Shown here one piece after another: positions 18,698 to 31,448 of a stretch of 64,000 nucleotides of DNA. Under the pieces are notes generated by a model. The model saw only the letters and a list, made by a program, of their open reading frames with translations, was not told the origin of the DNA and did no database searches. Source of the stretch: Citreimonas sp042096055. Lineage in GTDB: Bacteria; Pseudomonadota; Alphaproteobacteria; Rhodobacterales; Rhodobacteraceae. Numbering within the stretch: position 1 is the first letter of the stretch; each line of letters opens with the position of its first letter. The stretch spans positions 1 through 64,000 of the forward strand of contig NZ_JBELMH010000008.1 in assembly GCF_042096055.1 (NCBI RefSeq). Direction: 5' to 3'. The translations under genes were made by a program, and so were the position numbers.

Positions 18698-20491
18698 TTA
18701 ACTTCGGCGGAAGCCCGTCTTGGCGTCGTCCTGCCGCCCGATCCGCAGCGTCATGCTGCAGCGCAGGCCGTCGGCGCGGTAGTCGCGGTGCAAGGTGCCG
18801 TCCAGCGTCCGAGTCACGGTGGTCTCGATCAGCTTGGTGCCGAAGCCCGTCTGCGATGGCGCGGTCACGTTGCGCGCGCCGGATTCCAGCCAATCGAGCT
18901 CGACCTCGGTCGCCTCCGCGCCGTCCTTCGCGATCCTCCAGCGGATGACGATGCGGCCGTCGTCGGTGGCCAGAGCGCCATACTTCATCGCGTTGGTCAG
19001 CAATTCGTGCACCAAAAGCCCGACCGCGTTGGCCTGTGCGGCGTTCAGCGCCACCGAGGGGCCCTCCAGGCCGATCCGCCGGTCGGTCTCGGACACGTAG
19101 GTCTCGAGCTGCGCCTGGATCAGGTCCTGCAGCTGCGCGACGCCGCGCCTGCTGTCGAAGATGCTGTCATGGGTGCGCGAGATCGCCAGCAGCCGGCCGC
19201 TGAACCGGTCGCGGAAATCGTCCAGGTCGCGCGACGCGCGGATCGTCTGCGACGAGACCGACAGCACCGTGCTGAGGATGTTCTTCACCCGGTGGTTCAG
19301 CTCGTCCACCAGGATCTGGCGGTCGGCGTTGGCCTCTTTCTGGGCCGTGATGTCCTCGACGCACGAGATCAGGTATTCCGCGTCGCCGCTGGCGCTGCGC
19401 ACGCAGCCCACGGTGAGGTTGATCCAGACCAGCGCGCCGTCGCCGCGGATATAGCGCTTTTCCATGGCGTAGTCGTCGCGCTTGCCGTCGATGATCTCCT
19501 GCATCAGTGCGAGGTCGTGCGCCAGATCCTCGGGCGCGGTGATGTCCTGGAAGCGCCCGCGCTCGAGCTCGGTCTTGGAATAGCCCGCGATCTCGCACAG
19601 CTTGGAATTGACCCGCAGCCACGAGCCGTCCAGCGCCACATGCGCCATGCCGATGGCGGCGTTCTCGAAGGTGGCGCGGAACATCGTCTCGGACCGGATC
19701 AGCGCGGCCTCGATGCGGTCGCGCTCGGACAAGTCGTAGAAATAGCACACGAGGCCGGGGCGGCCGTCGGCGGTGGTGATCCGGTCGACGCGCCAGTCGT
19801 AGGATTCCATCGCGTCGCCGCTGCGGCGCTCGGCCATGCCGGGGGTCACGTAGGGCTCGCCGGTCTTGAGCACGCGGCGGTAGATCGCGACCACCTCGCT
19901 GCCGAATGGTTCGGCCCAGGCCTGCCGCATCACCGCGCCCAGGTCGCGCCCGATCACCGGCATCTGGTCGGCCAGCGCCTTCTCGGCGCCGCTGCTGATC
20001 AGTTCGATGCGGAAGTCGGCGTCGATCAGGATCACGCCGAAGGGCGCCTTGCGGACCACGTCGTGCAGCGCCTCGGACGAGGCGCGCAGCGCCTGCTCGA
20101 CACGGCGCCGGCCGCTGATGTCGACGGCCGAGGGGATCAGCGCGATCACCTCGCCATTGCCGTCCTTGTGCGGCGCGATCTGGAAGTCGATCTCGAGCAG
20201 GCTGCCGTCGGCGATGCGCACCTGCGTGTCGTACCGCACGGTCCGGCCCCGGCGGGCCTGCTCGACCGCCTCGCGCAGGCGCGTGCGCGAGGCTTCGTCG
20301 AAATCCCACCAGTAGCAATCCCAGAACAGCCGGCCGACGACATCCGAATGCTTGACGCCGGACACGGTCAGCACGGGGTCGTTGACCTCGAGCAGGCGCC
20401 CCTCGGGCGTCAGCAGGCCGATGAAGGCCAGGACGCTGTCGTTCACCTGTCCCAGGCCGAGCCGGGACACCTTGCCGTCGAGTTCCGTCAT
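18698..20491 (-). CDS. PAS-domain sensor histidine kinase, HWE/HisKA_2 type
   Basis: 597 residues with no transmembrane segment: three PAS modules (~15-395; the third begins FRATFENAAIGMAHV), then the dimerisation/phosphoacceptor motif DELNHRVKNILSTV and an HWE-type ATPase region (LLVHELLTNAMKYGAL). A cytoplasmic sensor of redox, light or small ligands is likely. Kinases of this group (PhyK and relatives) often feed PhyR in the alphaproteobacterial general stress response. ATG with GGAGG just upstream is chosen; an ATG 12 codons earlier is possible. No response regulator lies beside it. Confidence 0.85.
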   Translation of the reverse strand: MTELDGKVSRLGLGQVNDSVLAFIGLLTPEGRLLEVNDPVLTVSGVKHSDVVGRLFWDCYWWDFDEASRTRLREAVEQARRGRTVRYDTQVRIADGSLLEIDFQIAPHKDGNGEVIALIPSAVDISGRRRVEQALRASSEALHDVVRKAPFGVILIDADFRIELISSGAEKALADQMPVIGRDLGAVMRQAWAEPFGSEVVAIYRRVLKTGEPYVTPGMAERRSGDAMESYDWRVDRITTADGRPGLVCYFYDLSERDRIEAALIRSETMFRATFENAAIGMAHVALDGSWLRVNSKLCEIAGYSKTELERGRFQDITAPEDLAHDLALMQEIIDGKRDDYAMEKRYIRGDGALVWINLTVGCVRSASGDAEYLISCVEDITAQKEANADRQILVDELNHRVKNILSTVLSVSSQTIRASRDLDDFRDRFSGRLLAISRTHDSIFDSRRGVAQLQDLIQAQLETYVSETDRRIGLEGPSVALNAAQANAVGLLVHELLTNAMKYGALATDDGRIVIRWRIAKDGAEATEVELDWLESGARNVTAPSQTGFGTKLIETTVTRTLDGTLHRDYRADGLRCSMTLRIGRQDDAKTGFRRS

Positions 20492-20794
20492 GCTCCTCCG
20501 CGACTTCCGCGACCCCGCGGCGGCCATCGTTTCCGCAGAGTGACCGAGAATTCGGCCAAGCGCCGGAAAAGCGTCCGCACACCCCGTTTGTTAGCGCACA
20601 GAGGGCGGGTTTACGATGGAAAAGACGCGTTTGGGCGGCCGCACATGCCATCGTGATGCACGTTGTGGTTTCTTCGTCGGCTCGGGTGGCCTGCGCGGCG
20701 TGGCGTTGCCGCTTTTTTCCGCACGCAAGGCCCGACGCCGTGGAACAGGACGGGTTTCGCGGCGTTCACATGGACCGTCTCTAGGGGCCGATCG
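20492..20794. other. Intergenic region between divergent kinase and peptidase operons
   Basis: About 303 bp without a convincing gene. It holds the 5' end signals of the leftward kinase and, near its right end, an EcfG-type promoter for the rightward operon. Short open frames here have no recognisable product. Confidence 0.6.
20742..20766 (+). promoter_or_regulatory. EcfG-type stress promoter for the peptidase-glgX operon
   Basis: GGAAC, 16 bases, CGTT: exact match to the alphaproteobacterial general-stress sigma factor (EcfG/RpoE2) consensus. It ends 28 bp before the ATG, leaving a short leader that contains the ribosome site AGGGG. Confidence 0.72.
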
Positions 20795-21774
20795 ATGCAG
20801 ACCTACAGGTGTGCGGCATGCGCGGGCGTGCTGTACTTCGACAATCTCGAATGCGGCTGCGGTCAGCAGATCGCCTATGATCCGGTGCGCGACGTGCTGG
20901 TGCCTCTCGACGTGCCTTGTGCGAACCGCGACGCGATCGGCTGCAACTGGACCGGGCCAGCGGGAGGCGGGCTGTGCCTGTCCTGCGCCATGACCGACGT
21001 GCATCCCGACACCTCCGTCGACGCCAACCGCCTGATGTGGGCGCGGGCCGAAGGAGCCAAGCGCTGGGCATTGGCGAACCTGATGCGCTGGGGCTGGTTT
21101 CGCGGCGACGATCCGCAGCCGCGCTTCCACCTGCTTTCGGAACAGACCGGGGCGGGCGCCGAGAATGTGACCATGGGCCACGCCGACGGCCTCATCACCA
21201 TCAACGTGACCGAGGCGTCGCACCCGACCCGCATCGCCCGGCGCGAGGCGCTGTCCGAGCGCTATCGCACGATGATCGGCCACTTCCGGCACGAGATCGC
21301 GCATTTCCTGTTCACGGTCCTCGCCCGCGACCCGGCGTTCCTGGCGGCATTCCGCAACCTCTTCGGCGACGAGCGGCAGGACTACGCCGCTGCGCTTCAG
21401 GCGCATTACGAGGGCGGGCCGCGCGACCCGGGGCCGGACTACATCACCTTCTACGCCGGCGCCCATCCGCACGAGGATTGGGCGGAGACTTCGGCGCACC
21501 TGATGCACCTCACCGACCTGACCGACAGCGTGGCGGCGGCCGGCCTGCGCCACCACGACGTTACGCCGCCCGCCGATGCCTACGCCGAAACCGATGCGGT
21601 CGGCCTGATCAACACGGCCACCGCGCTTGCGCTGGCGATCAACCATGTCAACCGCTCGCTCGAAATCCCCGATCTCTATCCCTTCGTCCTGACCGACACG
21701 GTCCGAGACAAGCTGTCCTTCACCCATCACTGGCTGCGGCACCCCCTGCGCGCGGCCCAAGGAAAAACCGCCTG

Positions 21775-21775
<1 letters not shown>
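20795..21775 (+). CDS. Putative zinc-binding metallopeptidase with N-terminal zinc ribbon
   Basis: 326 residues. The N terminus has paired cysteines (CAACAG, CGCG, CANRDAIGCNW, CLSCAM) that look like a rubredoxin-like zinc ribbon. The body contains HFRHEIAHFLF, a HExxH metalloprotease motif, and HPHEDWAETSAHLMHL providing a third ligand. This is the uncharacterised zinc-peptidase family found widely in alphaproteobacteria. No signal peptide; cytoplasmic. Its stop overlaps the glgX start by one base, so it heads a glycogen/stress operon under an EcfG-type promoter. Substrate unknown. Confidence 0.75.
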
Positions 21776-23984
<2,209 letters not shown>

Positions 23985-23989
23985 GTGTC

Positions 23990-25042
23990 ATGACGCATCC
24001 GACAGACACCGATCGACCCGCGCGGGGCCAGACCCGCTCCGAAGCAGACATGCCCGGCGAGAGCCCGTCCGACCCGTCGCCGGATCGACGCGTGACCGCG
24101 CCAGCGACGCGCGCCCTGCCGGGCCGCACCTGCGTGCTGATGAACCGCGCCTCGGGTCGCAAGCGCGAGCGGGCCGAGACAGACGCGCTCGAAAAGCGGA
24201 TCGACGCCACCGACGGGTTCGAGTTGCGCTGGCTGGACCACAAGGCCGGCCTCGAGGAACCGGTGCGCAAGGCGGTCGAGGACGGCTTCGACACGGTCGT
24301 CGCTGCCGGCGGCGACGGCACAGTCAGCGCCTTCGCGGGCGTGCTGTCCGGCACCGACAGCCGGATGGGCGTCCTGCCGATGGGCACGTTCAACTTCCTC
24401 GCCCGCAGCATGGACATCCCCGAGGATGTCGACGACGCGCTGGACCTGCTGCAGACCGGCACCGAACGGCGCATCGCGCTGGGCGAGATCAACGGCCGCA
24501 CCTTCATCAACAACGCCAGCCTCGGCGCCTATGCCGCCGTGCTGGAGGCGCGCGAGAAGATCTATGCCCGCTGGGGCCGCAGCCGCATCGCCGCCTACTG
24601 GTCGGTGATCGTGGCGATGCTGACGCTCTACCGTCCGCTCAAGATGACGGTGACGGTCGACGGGGTCGAGCACAAGGTCCGCTCGCCCATGGCGTTCATC
24701 GCGATCCGGCCCTACCAGCTGGACGAATACGGGCTGGACGGCGCCGACGCGGTCCGGGGCGGCCAGCTGGCGCTGTACCTCGCACCCGACGGCGGGCGCC
24801 TGATGCTGCTGTGGCGTGCGATCAAGATCCTCGCGCGGCGGGTGAACCCCGGCGAGGATTACAGGCTGATGACCGGAAAGGAGATCGTGATCCGGACGGA
24901 GAAATCTAAGCAACTCGTGGCCCGCGACGGCGAGCGCGAGCGCATGAAGGGTCCCTTCACCGTGCGTCTGAACCAGTCCGCGCTGGGCGTCATCGTGCCG
25001 CACGACGACGCGGACACCGACAAGGGCCCGCACGCGGACTGA
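23990..25042 (+). CDS. Diacylglycerol kinase-family lipid kinase
   Basis: 350 residues. After a ~40-residue polar N-terminal extension, the DAGK catalytic fold is clear: VLMNRASGRK, VVAAGGDGTVSAFAGVL (nucleotide-binding GGDGT) and LPMGTFNFLAR. Family members phosphorylate diacylglycerol, ceramide or related lipids. A GTG three codons upstream is an alternative start. It follows glgX immediately and overlaps the next gene by one base, so it belongs to the stress operon; a link to membrane remodelling under stress is inference. Confidence 0.83.
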   Translation: MTHPTDTDRPARGQTRSEADMPGESPSDPSPDRRVTAPATRALPGRTCVLMNRASGRKRERAETDALEKRIDATDGFELRWLDHKAGLEEPVRKAVEDGFDTVVAAGGDGTVSAFAGVLSGTDSRMGVLPMGTFNFLARSMDIPEDVDDALDLLQTGTERRIALGEINGRTFINNASLGAYAAVLEAREKIYARWGRSRIAAYWSVIVAMLTLYRPLKMTVTVDGVEHKVRSPMAFIAIRPYQLDEYGLDGADAVRGGQLALYLAPDGGRLMLLWRAIKILARRVNPGEDYRLMTGKEIVIRTEKSKQLVARDGERERMKGPFTVRLNQSALGVIVPHDDADTDKGPHAD

Positions 25043-25833
25043 TGCGCCTCGTCCTGATCGCAGACCTGCATTTCGGCACCGAAAGTCCCAGCCTGGTGCC
25101 GCGCCTGCACGCCGCCATCGCCGCGGCGAGCCCGGACCTCGTAATGGTGGCGGGCGACTTCGTGCAGCGCGCGCGCACCGCGCAGTACCAAGCGGCCCGC
25201 GCCTTCGTCGACGCGCTGACGACGCCGTGGATCGCGGTGCCGGGCAACCACGACATCCCGCTGCTCAACCTGCCCGAACGGCTGCTGTCGCCGCGTGCCG
25301 CGTACCGCCGCTGGATCGCGCAGGAGACCGAGCCGGTCTGGGATAGCGACACGGCGCGGATCATCGGCCTCGACACGACCGACCGCTGGAGCCACCAGCG
25401 CGGTCGGGTGGACGACGACCAGATCGAGCGCGTCTGCCGGATGATCCGCGAGGCCGGCGACCGGCTGCCGATCATCCTGGCGCACCATCCGTTCCACCAC
25501 CGCCCCGAGGTCGAGAAGTCGCTGATGCGCGGGGCGCCCCGGGCGCTCGAGGCCTGGGCCGAATGCGGCGCGCACGTGATCCTGTCGGGCCACCTGCACA
25601 CCTTTCTGGTCGAGCCCTTCGTCGCCCGGAAGAGCGACGGACAGACCCTGCAGGTCCACTGCGGCACCTCGGCGTCGTCGCGGCTGCGCGGGCAGGACAA
25701 CGACTTCGCCATCCTCGACGTCGGCGACCGCCGCATCGAGGTCACGCGCATGGTCTTCTCTGACGACACGGGATTCGACCATGCCTCGCGCAAGGTCTAT
25801 GCCGTGAAAGAGGCGGGCTGGAGCGAGGCCTAG
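25042..25833 (+). CDS. Calcineurin-type metallophosphoesterase
   Basis: 263 residues with every metal-site motif of the superfamily: IADLHFG at the N terminus, VAGDFVQ, VPGNHDIP, ILAHHPFHH and LSGHLHTF. It hydrolyses a phosphate mono- or diester; the substrate is not readable, cyclic-nucleotide or lipid-linked phosphates being possible. Its ATG shares a base with the stop of the lipid kinase, so the two are coupled, and it is the last gene of the peptidase-glgX operon. Confidence 0.83.
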   Translation: MRLVLIADLHFGTESPSLVPRLHAAIAAASPDLVMVAGDFVQRARTAQYQAARAFVDALTTPWIAVPGNHDIPLLNLPERLLSPRAAYRRWIAQETEPVWDSDTARIIGLDTTDRWSHQRGRVDDDQIERVCRMIREAGDRLPIILAHHPFHHRPEVEKSLMRGAPRALEAWAECGAHVILSGHLHTFLVEPFVARKSDGQTLQVHCGTSASSRLRGQDNDFAILDVGDRRIEVTRMVFSDDTGFDHASRKVYAVKEAGWSEA

Positions 25834-25850
25834 AAAATCGCCCGCGCGCC

Positions 25851-25875
25851 GGAACCAGCGCGACGTGGGCCTGTT
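25851..25875 (+). promoter_or_regulatory. EcfG-like promoter upstream of the AI-2E permease gene
   Basis: GGAAC, 16 bases, TGTT: one change in the least conserved -10 base of the EcfG consensus. It lies about 98 bp before the GTG start, in a gene-free 139-bp spacer. Confidence 0.5.
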
Positions 25876-25972
25876 TGCCAAGGACGGCCGCTCGCGTGCC
25901 GGATGGGGGCCAGGGGATTGAACATCAGCACAAGCGCAGCCGACGCGACGCACGGCCGAAGCGGGCACGCCC

Positions 25973-27124
25973 GTGAGCGATAATAACGACGCCGCCGAAG
26001 ACCCGGCCGTCGCCGAGCGGTCGCGCGTGTCATTCGCGCCGGCCTGGGCGGTGATCGGCATCTTCCTCATGCTCCTCGTCGGCGGCATGGCCTATGCGCG
26101 GTCGTTCCTGATGCCGGTGGTGCTGGCGCTGCTGCTGCAACTGGTCTTCAGTCCGCTGCGCCGCCAGATGGAGCGGATGGGCCTGTCCGCGGGGCTGGCG
26201 GCGGGCATCATCATGACCGTTCTGGTGGGCGCGCTGATCCTCGCCGGCGCGGGCCTCGCGGTGCCGGCGCGCGACTGGATCTCGCGCGCGCCGGATCTCA
26301 GCTACGAGCTGCGCGAGAAGATCGAGCAGATCCGCGGCACCACCGAGACCGTCACCAACGCCGCCGAGCAGATTGACAACCTTGCCGAGGGCGAGGAAGA
26401 GCCGGGCGTGCAGCGCGTGAAGGTCGAGGAAGAGGGCGGCGGTGCCCTGTCGATGGCGCTGTCGCTGCCGGGCATCCTGGCGCAGGTGGTGTTCACGCTG
26501 ATCCTGCTGTTCTTCCTGCTCGCCTCGGGCGACATGTTCAACGAGAAGCTGGTGCACGTGATGCCCACCTTCCGCGACAAGCGACGGGCGGTGCGCGTCG
26601 CCTACGACATCGAACGCAAGCTGTCGCGCTACTTCCTGACGATCACGGCGATCAACGCGGGCCTCGGCGTCGCCGTCGGCCTGGCGATGTGGTGGCTGCA
26701 GATGCCCAACCCGGCGCTGCTCGGGGTGGCCGCGTTCCTGCTGAACTTCATCCCGTATCTGGGCGCGCTGCTGGGCGTGCTGGGTGCGTCGCTGATCGCC
26801 TTCGTGACGCTGGACACGGTCGAGCAATCGGTGATCGTGGGCGCGGTCTACTTCGCGCTCACCACTATAGAGGGGCAGCTTATCACGCCCGTGCTGGTGG
26901 GCCGGTCGCTGCGGTTGAACCCGGTCGTCGTGTTCCTGTCGGTGACGCTGTTCGCGTGGCTTTGGTCGGTGGTGGGAATGCTCGTCGCCACGCCGCTTCT
27001 GGTTGCCCTGCGGACGTTCTGCGACCATGTGCCCGCGCTGTCGAGTGTCGGGCACTTCCTTTCCGCGCGCGGCGACGAAGGCACGGGCGACGACGAAAGG
27101 GCGGGGCAGGGCGATCGCCGTTAA
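25973..27124 (+). CDS. AI-2E family transporter (PerM-like permease)
   Basis: 383 residues with eight or so hydrophobic segments, the family length. It has the N-terminal paired helices (VIGIFLMLLVGGMAYARSFLMPVVLALLL), a polar cytoplasmic insert (EEEPGVQRVKVEEEGGG), and the conserved C-terminal helices around LNFIPYLGALLGV. The family includes quorum-signal exporters and Na+/H+ or Li+ antiporters, so the substrate is uncertain. The start is a GTG; no ATG precedes the first helix. It is probably monocistronic behind its own EcfG-like promoter. Confidence 0.82.
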   Translation: MSDNNDAAEDPAVAERSRVSFAPAWAVIGIFLMLLVGGMAYARSFLMPVVLALLLQLVFSPLRRQMERMGLSAGLAAGIIMTVLVGALILAGAGLAVPARDWISRAPDLSYELREKIEQIRGTTETVTNAAEQIDNLAEGEEEPGVQRVKVEEEGGGALSMALSLPGILAQVVFTLILLFFLLASGDMFNEKLVHVMPTFRDKRRAVRVAYDIERKLSRYFLTITAINAGLGVAVGLAMWWLQMPNPALLGVAAFLLNFIPYLGALLGVLGASLIAFVTLDTVEQSVIVGAVYFALTTIEGQLITPVLVGRSLRLNPVVVFLSVTLFAWLWSVVGMLVATPLLVALRTFCDHVPALSSVGHFLSARGDEGTGDDERAGQGDRR

Positions 27125-27281
27125 GGATGCCCCGGACAGTCGCGGGACCGAGCACGATGGCTGCTGCACGGTCCAGGCGTCGCGGAAATCCGCCAAACGG
27201 CCCGATCGGGTCAATCTGCGCTGTCATTCCGCCGCGATCGGCTGCACTGTCCCTCACAACGTTCCACCGCGGAGAGCCTAG

Positions 27282-28382
27282 ATGCCGACAATCCTGCGCG
27301 CGCCTCAGATCCGCCTCCGGCGTGCGGAGCCAAGTGGTGACAGAGGTTCGCCCCGGACGGCCATGGTGCCGCTGGCCGAGATCGACCTGACCGACCGGCT
27401 GGCGCCGTGGATGGCGCTGTGGATGGCGCAGATCCTGGTTGGCGTCGGCTGCGCGCTGGCCGCGATGCTGGCGCGTGCGGCGGTGGACGCGGTCTATCCC
27501 GGCGCCGGTCCGTTCTCGCTCGCGATGCCGTTCATGCTTGCCGCGACCCTGTTCGGGCGCTGGCAGGCCGGTGTCATCGCCCTGCTGATCGGCGCCCTGC
27601 ACGCGTGGTATTTCGTGCTGCCCGAGGTCGGCAGCTTCCGGTTCGCCATTCCCGCCGACGCGCCGCGCGTCGTCGTCAACGTGCTGTCGGGCTGCGCCAT
27701 CGTCGCGCTGGCCGAGCAGTTCCGTCGCGCGGTACGGCGCGCCGTCTCGGATCGCGAGGCGCGCCTGGCCGAGCGCGACCTGCTGCTGCGCGAGCTCGAC
27801 CACCGGGTGAAGAACAACTTCGCGCTCATGTCCTCGCTGACCGGACTAGAGCGTCGGCTCGCGCAATCGCCCGAGGCGCGCGAGCGGCTGGATGCGGTGG
27901 CCAAGCGGATCGAGAGCGTCGTGCGCGTGCACGCCGCGCTCTACCGCAAGGCCGACGGCCGGCTGCAGGTGGCGATGTCGTCCTACCTCGACGGGATCTG
28001 CCGCTCGCTCGAGACCGCGCTGCTGGACGGGCGCGACATCACCATGACGGTGCAGGTGGGCGGTATCACGCTGGACCGCGAGATCGCGCTGACCTTCGGC
28101 CTGCTGGTCAACGAACTCGTGACCAACGCGGCCAAGCACGCCTTTCCCGACGGCCGGCGCGGCCACATCGCCGTCAGCCTCGAACCCGGCGACACGCTCG
28201 TGCTGCGGGTCAGCGACAACGGCGTCGGCGCGGTCGCGCAGGACGGGGCCGAGCGTGGGTCGGGCATGAACCTGATCACCTCGCTCGTCGCCTCGCATGG
28301 CGGCGAGATCACGCGCGAGACCGACGGCTCGGGCACGACCGTCACGGCCGCGGTGCCCGCCGTGGCGCGCAGCGGCGCCTGA
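27282..28382 (+). CDS. Membrane sensor histidine kinase, DUF4118 + HisKA_2
   Basis: 366 residues. Three or four N-terminal transmembrane helices (~50-150) form a KdpD-like DUF4118 module (PFMLAATLFGRWQAGVIALL..WYFVLP), followed by LLRELDHRVKNNFALMSSL (phosphoacceptor His) and an HATPase with GLLVNELVTNAAKHAF and GSGMNLITSLV. The ATG has GGAGAG upstream. HisKA_2 kinases commonly signal to PhyR or to CheY-like single-domain regulators; none is encoded beside it. It is the second kinase of this class within 10 kb and lies inside the stress island. Confidence 0.86.
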   Translation: MPTILRAPQIRLRRAEPSGDRGSPRTAMVPLAEIDLTDRLAPWMALWMAQILVGVGCALAAMLARAAVDAVYPGAGPFSLAMPFMLAATLFGRWQAGVIALLIGALHAWYFVLPEVGSFRFAIPADAPRVVVNVLSGCAIVALAEQFRRAVRRAVSDREARLAERDLLLRELDHRVKNNFALMSSLTGLERRLAQSPEARERLDAVAKRIESVVRVHAALYRKADGRLQVAMSSYLDGICRSLETALLDGRDITMTVQVGGITLDREIALTFGLLVNELVTNAAKHAFPDGRRGHIAVSLEPGDTLVLRVSDNGVGAVAQDGAERGSGMNLITSLVASHGGEITRETDGSGTTVTAAVPAVARSGA

Positions 28383-28463
28383 GGCGCAGCACGCCCGATA
28401 AGGCCGCGCGCTCAGGCGCATAAGTCTGCCGGCACGATTTCCGCACGGTCACTCCGGTTGCGC

Positions 28464-28488
28464 GGAACACGGCGCGCGATGCCGCGTT
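28464..28488 (+). promoter_or_regulatory. EcfG-type stress promoter for glgC-treZ-treY
   Basis: GGAAC, 16 bases, CGTT, an exact EcfG consensus match. The expected transcript start would be near 28496, which lies after a candidate GTG start and so supports the ATG at 28520 for glgC. Confidence 0.7.
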
Positions 28489-28519
28489 TCCAGTGAGCTT
28501 CTTCACATGGATCACGCAC

Positions 28520-29692
28520 ATGCCAGCAGGAAATAACGTCGCCGCAATCATGCTGGCCGGTGGCCGCGGGTCGCGCCTTCACGAATTGACCGACACCACA
28601 TGTAAGCCCGCGCTGCCGTTCGGGCCGGGCCACCGCATCGTCGACTGGACCATGGCCAACCTGCAGTCGGCGGGCCTGCGAAAGGTGGTCGTGGCGACGC
28701 AATACATGCCGGCCCCGCTCGAGCGTCATGTCAGCCAACGCTGGACGCCGCGCTTCGACGGCGGGCTGATCTTCGCGCAGGCGCTGCGCCTGACCGGCCG
28801 GCCCGAGGGCTTCTCGGGCACGGCCGACGCGGTGCGCCGGTCGCTGGGCCTGCTGCGCGGGCAGGGCGTGCGCACGCTGCTGGTGGTCGCGGCGGACCAT
28901 GTCTACTCGATGGACTACACGGCCATGCTCGATGCCCACGCGGCCTCGGGCGCGGCGGTGACGGTCGCGGTGACGCCGGTGCCGCGCGCCACGGCCTCGG
29001 GCTTCGGCATCGTGCAGCCGGATGCGAAGGGCCGGATCGCCGGTTTCCTGGAAAAGCCCGCCGACCCGCCGGGCCTGCCGGACGACCCGACGCACGCGCT
29101 GGCCAGCATGGGGATCTATGCCTTCGACCTCGCCTGGCTCGAGGCCGCGCTGGCCGATGGCGGCGACGATTTCGGCTATGACATCTTGCCGCGCGCGGTC
29201 GCCGCCGGACAGGCCGCCTGCCACCGGGCGACCCGCCGCGACGGCGCGCCGGTCTATTGGCAGGACGTCGGCACGCTCGACGCCTACCACGCGGTCTGGA
29301 CGGCTTTGGGACGCGACGCGGCTCTCTGCCCCGGACCCTTCGGATCTGCGACGATCGACCCGGGGGCGGGCGCATGGCTCGACCGCGACGTGGTCGCGAT
29401 GCCCGGCAGCCGCCTGCACCGCGACGCGCAGGTCAGGAACGCCATCGTCGCTCCGGGCGTTTGCCTTGAAAGGACCGACGTGATCGGCGCCTGCACGGCC
29501 GAGGATGCACGCTGGTTCCGGATCACCGAGGGCGGCGTCCGCCTCGTGACCCGCGCGATGATGGCCCGGCGCGCCGAGCGGCGTCCCCGGCTTTACCCGA
29601 TGCCCGCCGATCCGGTGCCTGCCGCCCTCCCGGCGCATGCGGTGGCCGGACGGGCGATAGGCCGGGCCGAGCCGCGGAACCGCCTCGCCTGA
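28520..29692 (+). CDS. glgC: Glucose-1-phosphate adenylyltransferase (ADP-glucose pyrophosphorylase)
   Basis: 390 residues. The nucleotidyltransferase signature MLAGGRGSRLHELT, the substrate region VVATQYMPAPLERHV, the catalytic-domain VVAADHVYSMDY and the YWQDVGTLDAYHAVW motif are all GlgC-like; the C-terminal beta-helix is short. Makes ADP-glucose, the glycosyl donor for glycogen. An ATG follows the predicted promoter; a GTG nine codons earlier is rejected because it precedes the expected transcript start. glgA and glgB are not in the window. It leads into treZ-treY. Confidence 0.85.
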   Translation: MPAGNNVAAIMLAGGRGSRLHELTDTTCKPALPFGPGHRIVDWTMANLQSAGLRKVVVATQYMPAPLERHVSQRWTPRFDGGLIFAQALRLTGRPEGFSGTADAVRRSLGLLRGQGVRTLLVVAADHVYSMDYTAMLDAHAASGAAVTVAVTPVPRATASGFGIVQPDAKGRIAGFLEKPADPPGLPDDPTHALASMGIYAFDLAWLEAALADGGDDFGYDILPRAVAAGQAACHRATRRDGAPVYWQDVGTLDAYHAVWTALGRDAALCPGPFGSATIDPGAGAWLDRDVVAMPGSRLHRDAQVRNAIVAPGVCLERTDVIGACTAEDARWFRITEGGVRLVTRAMMARRAERRPRLYPMPADPVPAALPAHAVAGRAIGRAEPRNRLA

Positions 29693-29733
29693 TCACGCCG
29701 GGCCGCCGCCGCGCGCCACCGCAAGGAGCCGCA

Positions 29734-31448
29734 ATGACCGACACTGCCGCGCCACCGGCGCATTTCTGGGGAGCCCGCCCGGCCGCGGGCGACACGTGGG
29801 ACTTCGCGCTCTGGGCTCCGGACGCGGGGCAGGTCGCTTTGCGTCTGCATCGGTCCGACGTGGCGCTGGAGCGCAGCGACGACGGTGTCTGGCGCGGCCG
29901 CCATTCCGCGCGCGCAGGCGACCGCTACGGGTTCGTCGTCGACGGCACCTTCGTGCCCGACCCGGCCTCGCGCCGGCAGGACGGCAGCGTGCACGACGCC
30001 TCGATCCTGGTCGAGCCCGACGCCGCCGACACCCGCGGCTGGTCCGGGCGCGACTGGGCCGAGGCGGCGATCCTTGAAATCCATGTGGGCACCTTCACCG
30101 AGGAAGGCACTTTCGCAGCCGCCGCGCGGCACCTGCCCGCGCTGGCCGAGACCGGCATCACCATGGTCGAGCTGATGCCCGTGGCGCAGTTCGCCGGCGA
30201 TCGCGGCTGGGGCTACGACGGGGTGCTGCCTTTCGCGCCGCACCCGGCCTACGGCACCCCCGAGGACCTGAAGGACTTCGTCGCCGCCGCGCACCGCGCC
30301 GGCATCGGCGTGCTGATGGACGTGGTCTACAACCATTTCGGCCCCGAAGGCGCGTATCTGCACGTGACCTCTCCGCGCTTCTTCGACGAGGGCACCGACA
30401 CGCCCTGGGGCTCCGCCATCGACTACAGCCTGCGCCCGGTGCGCGAATTCGCCCTGCAGAACGCCGAGATGTGGGTGCGCGACTACGGCTTCGACGGCCT
30501 GCGGCTGGACGCGGTGCACGCAATCGTCGACCCGGGAACGCCGCACCTGATCACCGAGATGGCCGAGCGGCTGCGCGCGCTGCGCCTGGGCCGCCTCGTG
30601 CACCTCGTCACCGAGGACGAGCGCAACCTGCCCGTCTTCCAGGACGAGGGCACCGCCGCCGCCACCTGGAACGACGACTACCATCATGCCGTGCACGCGC
30701 TGACCACCGGCGAGGCCGACAGCTACTACGCGCCCTTCGCGGTGGACCCGATGTGCGATCTGGTGACGGCGCTGGAGCGCGGGCAGGTGGACGAGGGCCA
30801 GCCGCGCCGCAACGGCAAGCCGCGCGGCGCGCCGTCCGGCCACCTTCCGCCCACCGCGTTCGTGAACGCCAACCAGACGCACGACCAGATCGGCAACCGC
30901 GCGCAGGGCGACCGGCTGATCGCGCTGATCGGCCCGGATCCGATGCGCGTGCTGCACGCGTTGCTGCTGACCTCGCCCTACATCCCGATGCTGTTCATGG
31001 GCGAGGAGATCGGCGCGCGCACGCCCTTCCGTTTCTTCGTCGGGTTCGAAGGCGATCTGGCTGACGCCGTGCGCAAGGGCCGCGCCGAGGAGTTCAAGGC
31101 CTTCGCCTCGTTCGGGGGCGACGTGCCCGACCCGGTGGCGCGCGACACCTTCTCCGGCTCGCGCCCCTACGACGACCCGCCCGAGGACGCCGCCGACTGG
31201 AACGCGCTGACCCGCACGCTGCTGCGCCACCGCGCCGAGAAAGTCGTGCCCTTGCTGCGCAGCGGGCGGGTCGAGGCCGGCGTCGGCCAGACCGGCCCGC
31301 GTGCGTTGCGCGCCTTGTGGCGCTTCGAGGCCGGCCAGATCGAGACGGTCGCCGCCCTCGGCACCCCGCACGACCCCATGCCCGGCGCCGACCTGATCCT
31401 GGGCGCGCCTGGAGACAATTACGGCTTTGCCACGAAGGTCACGTTCAC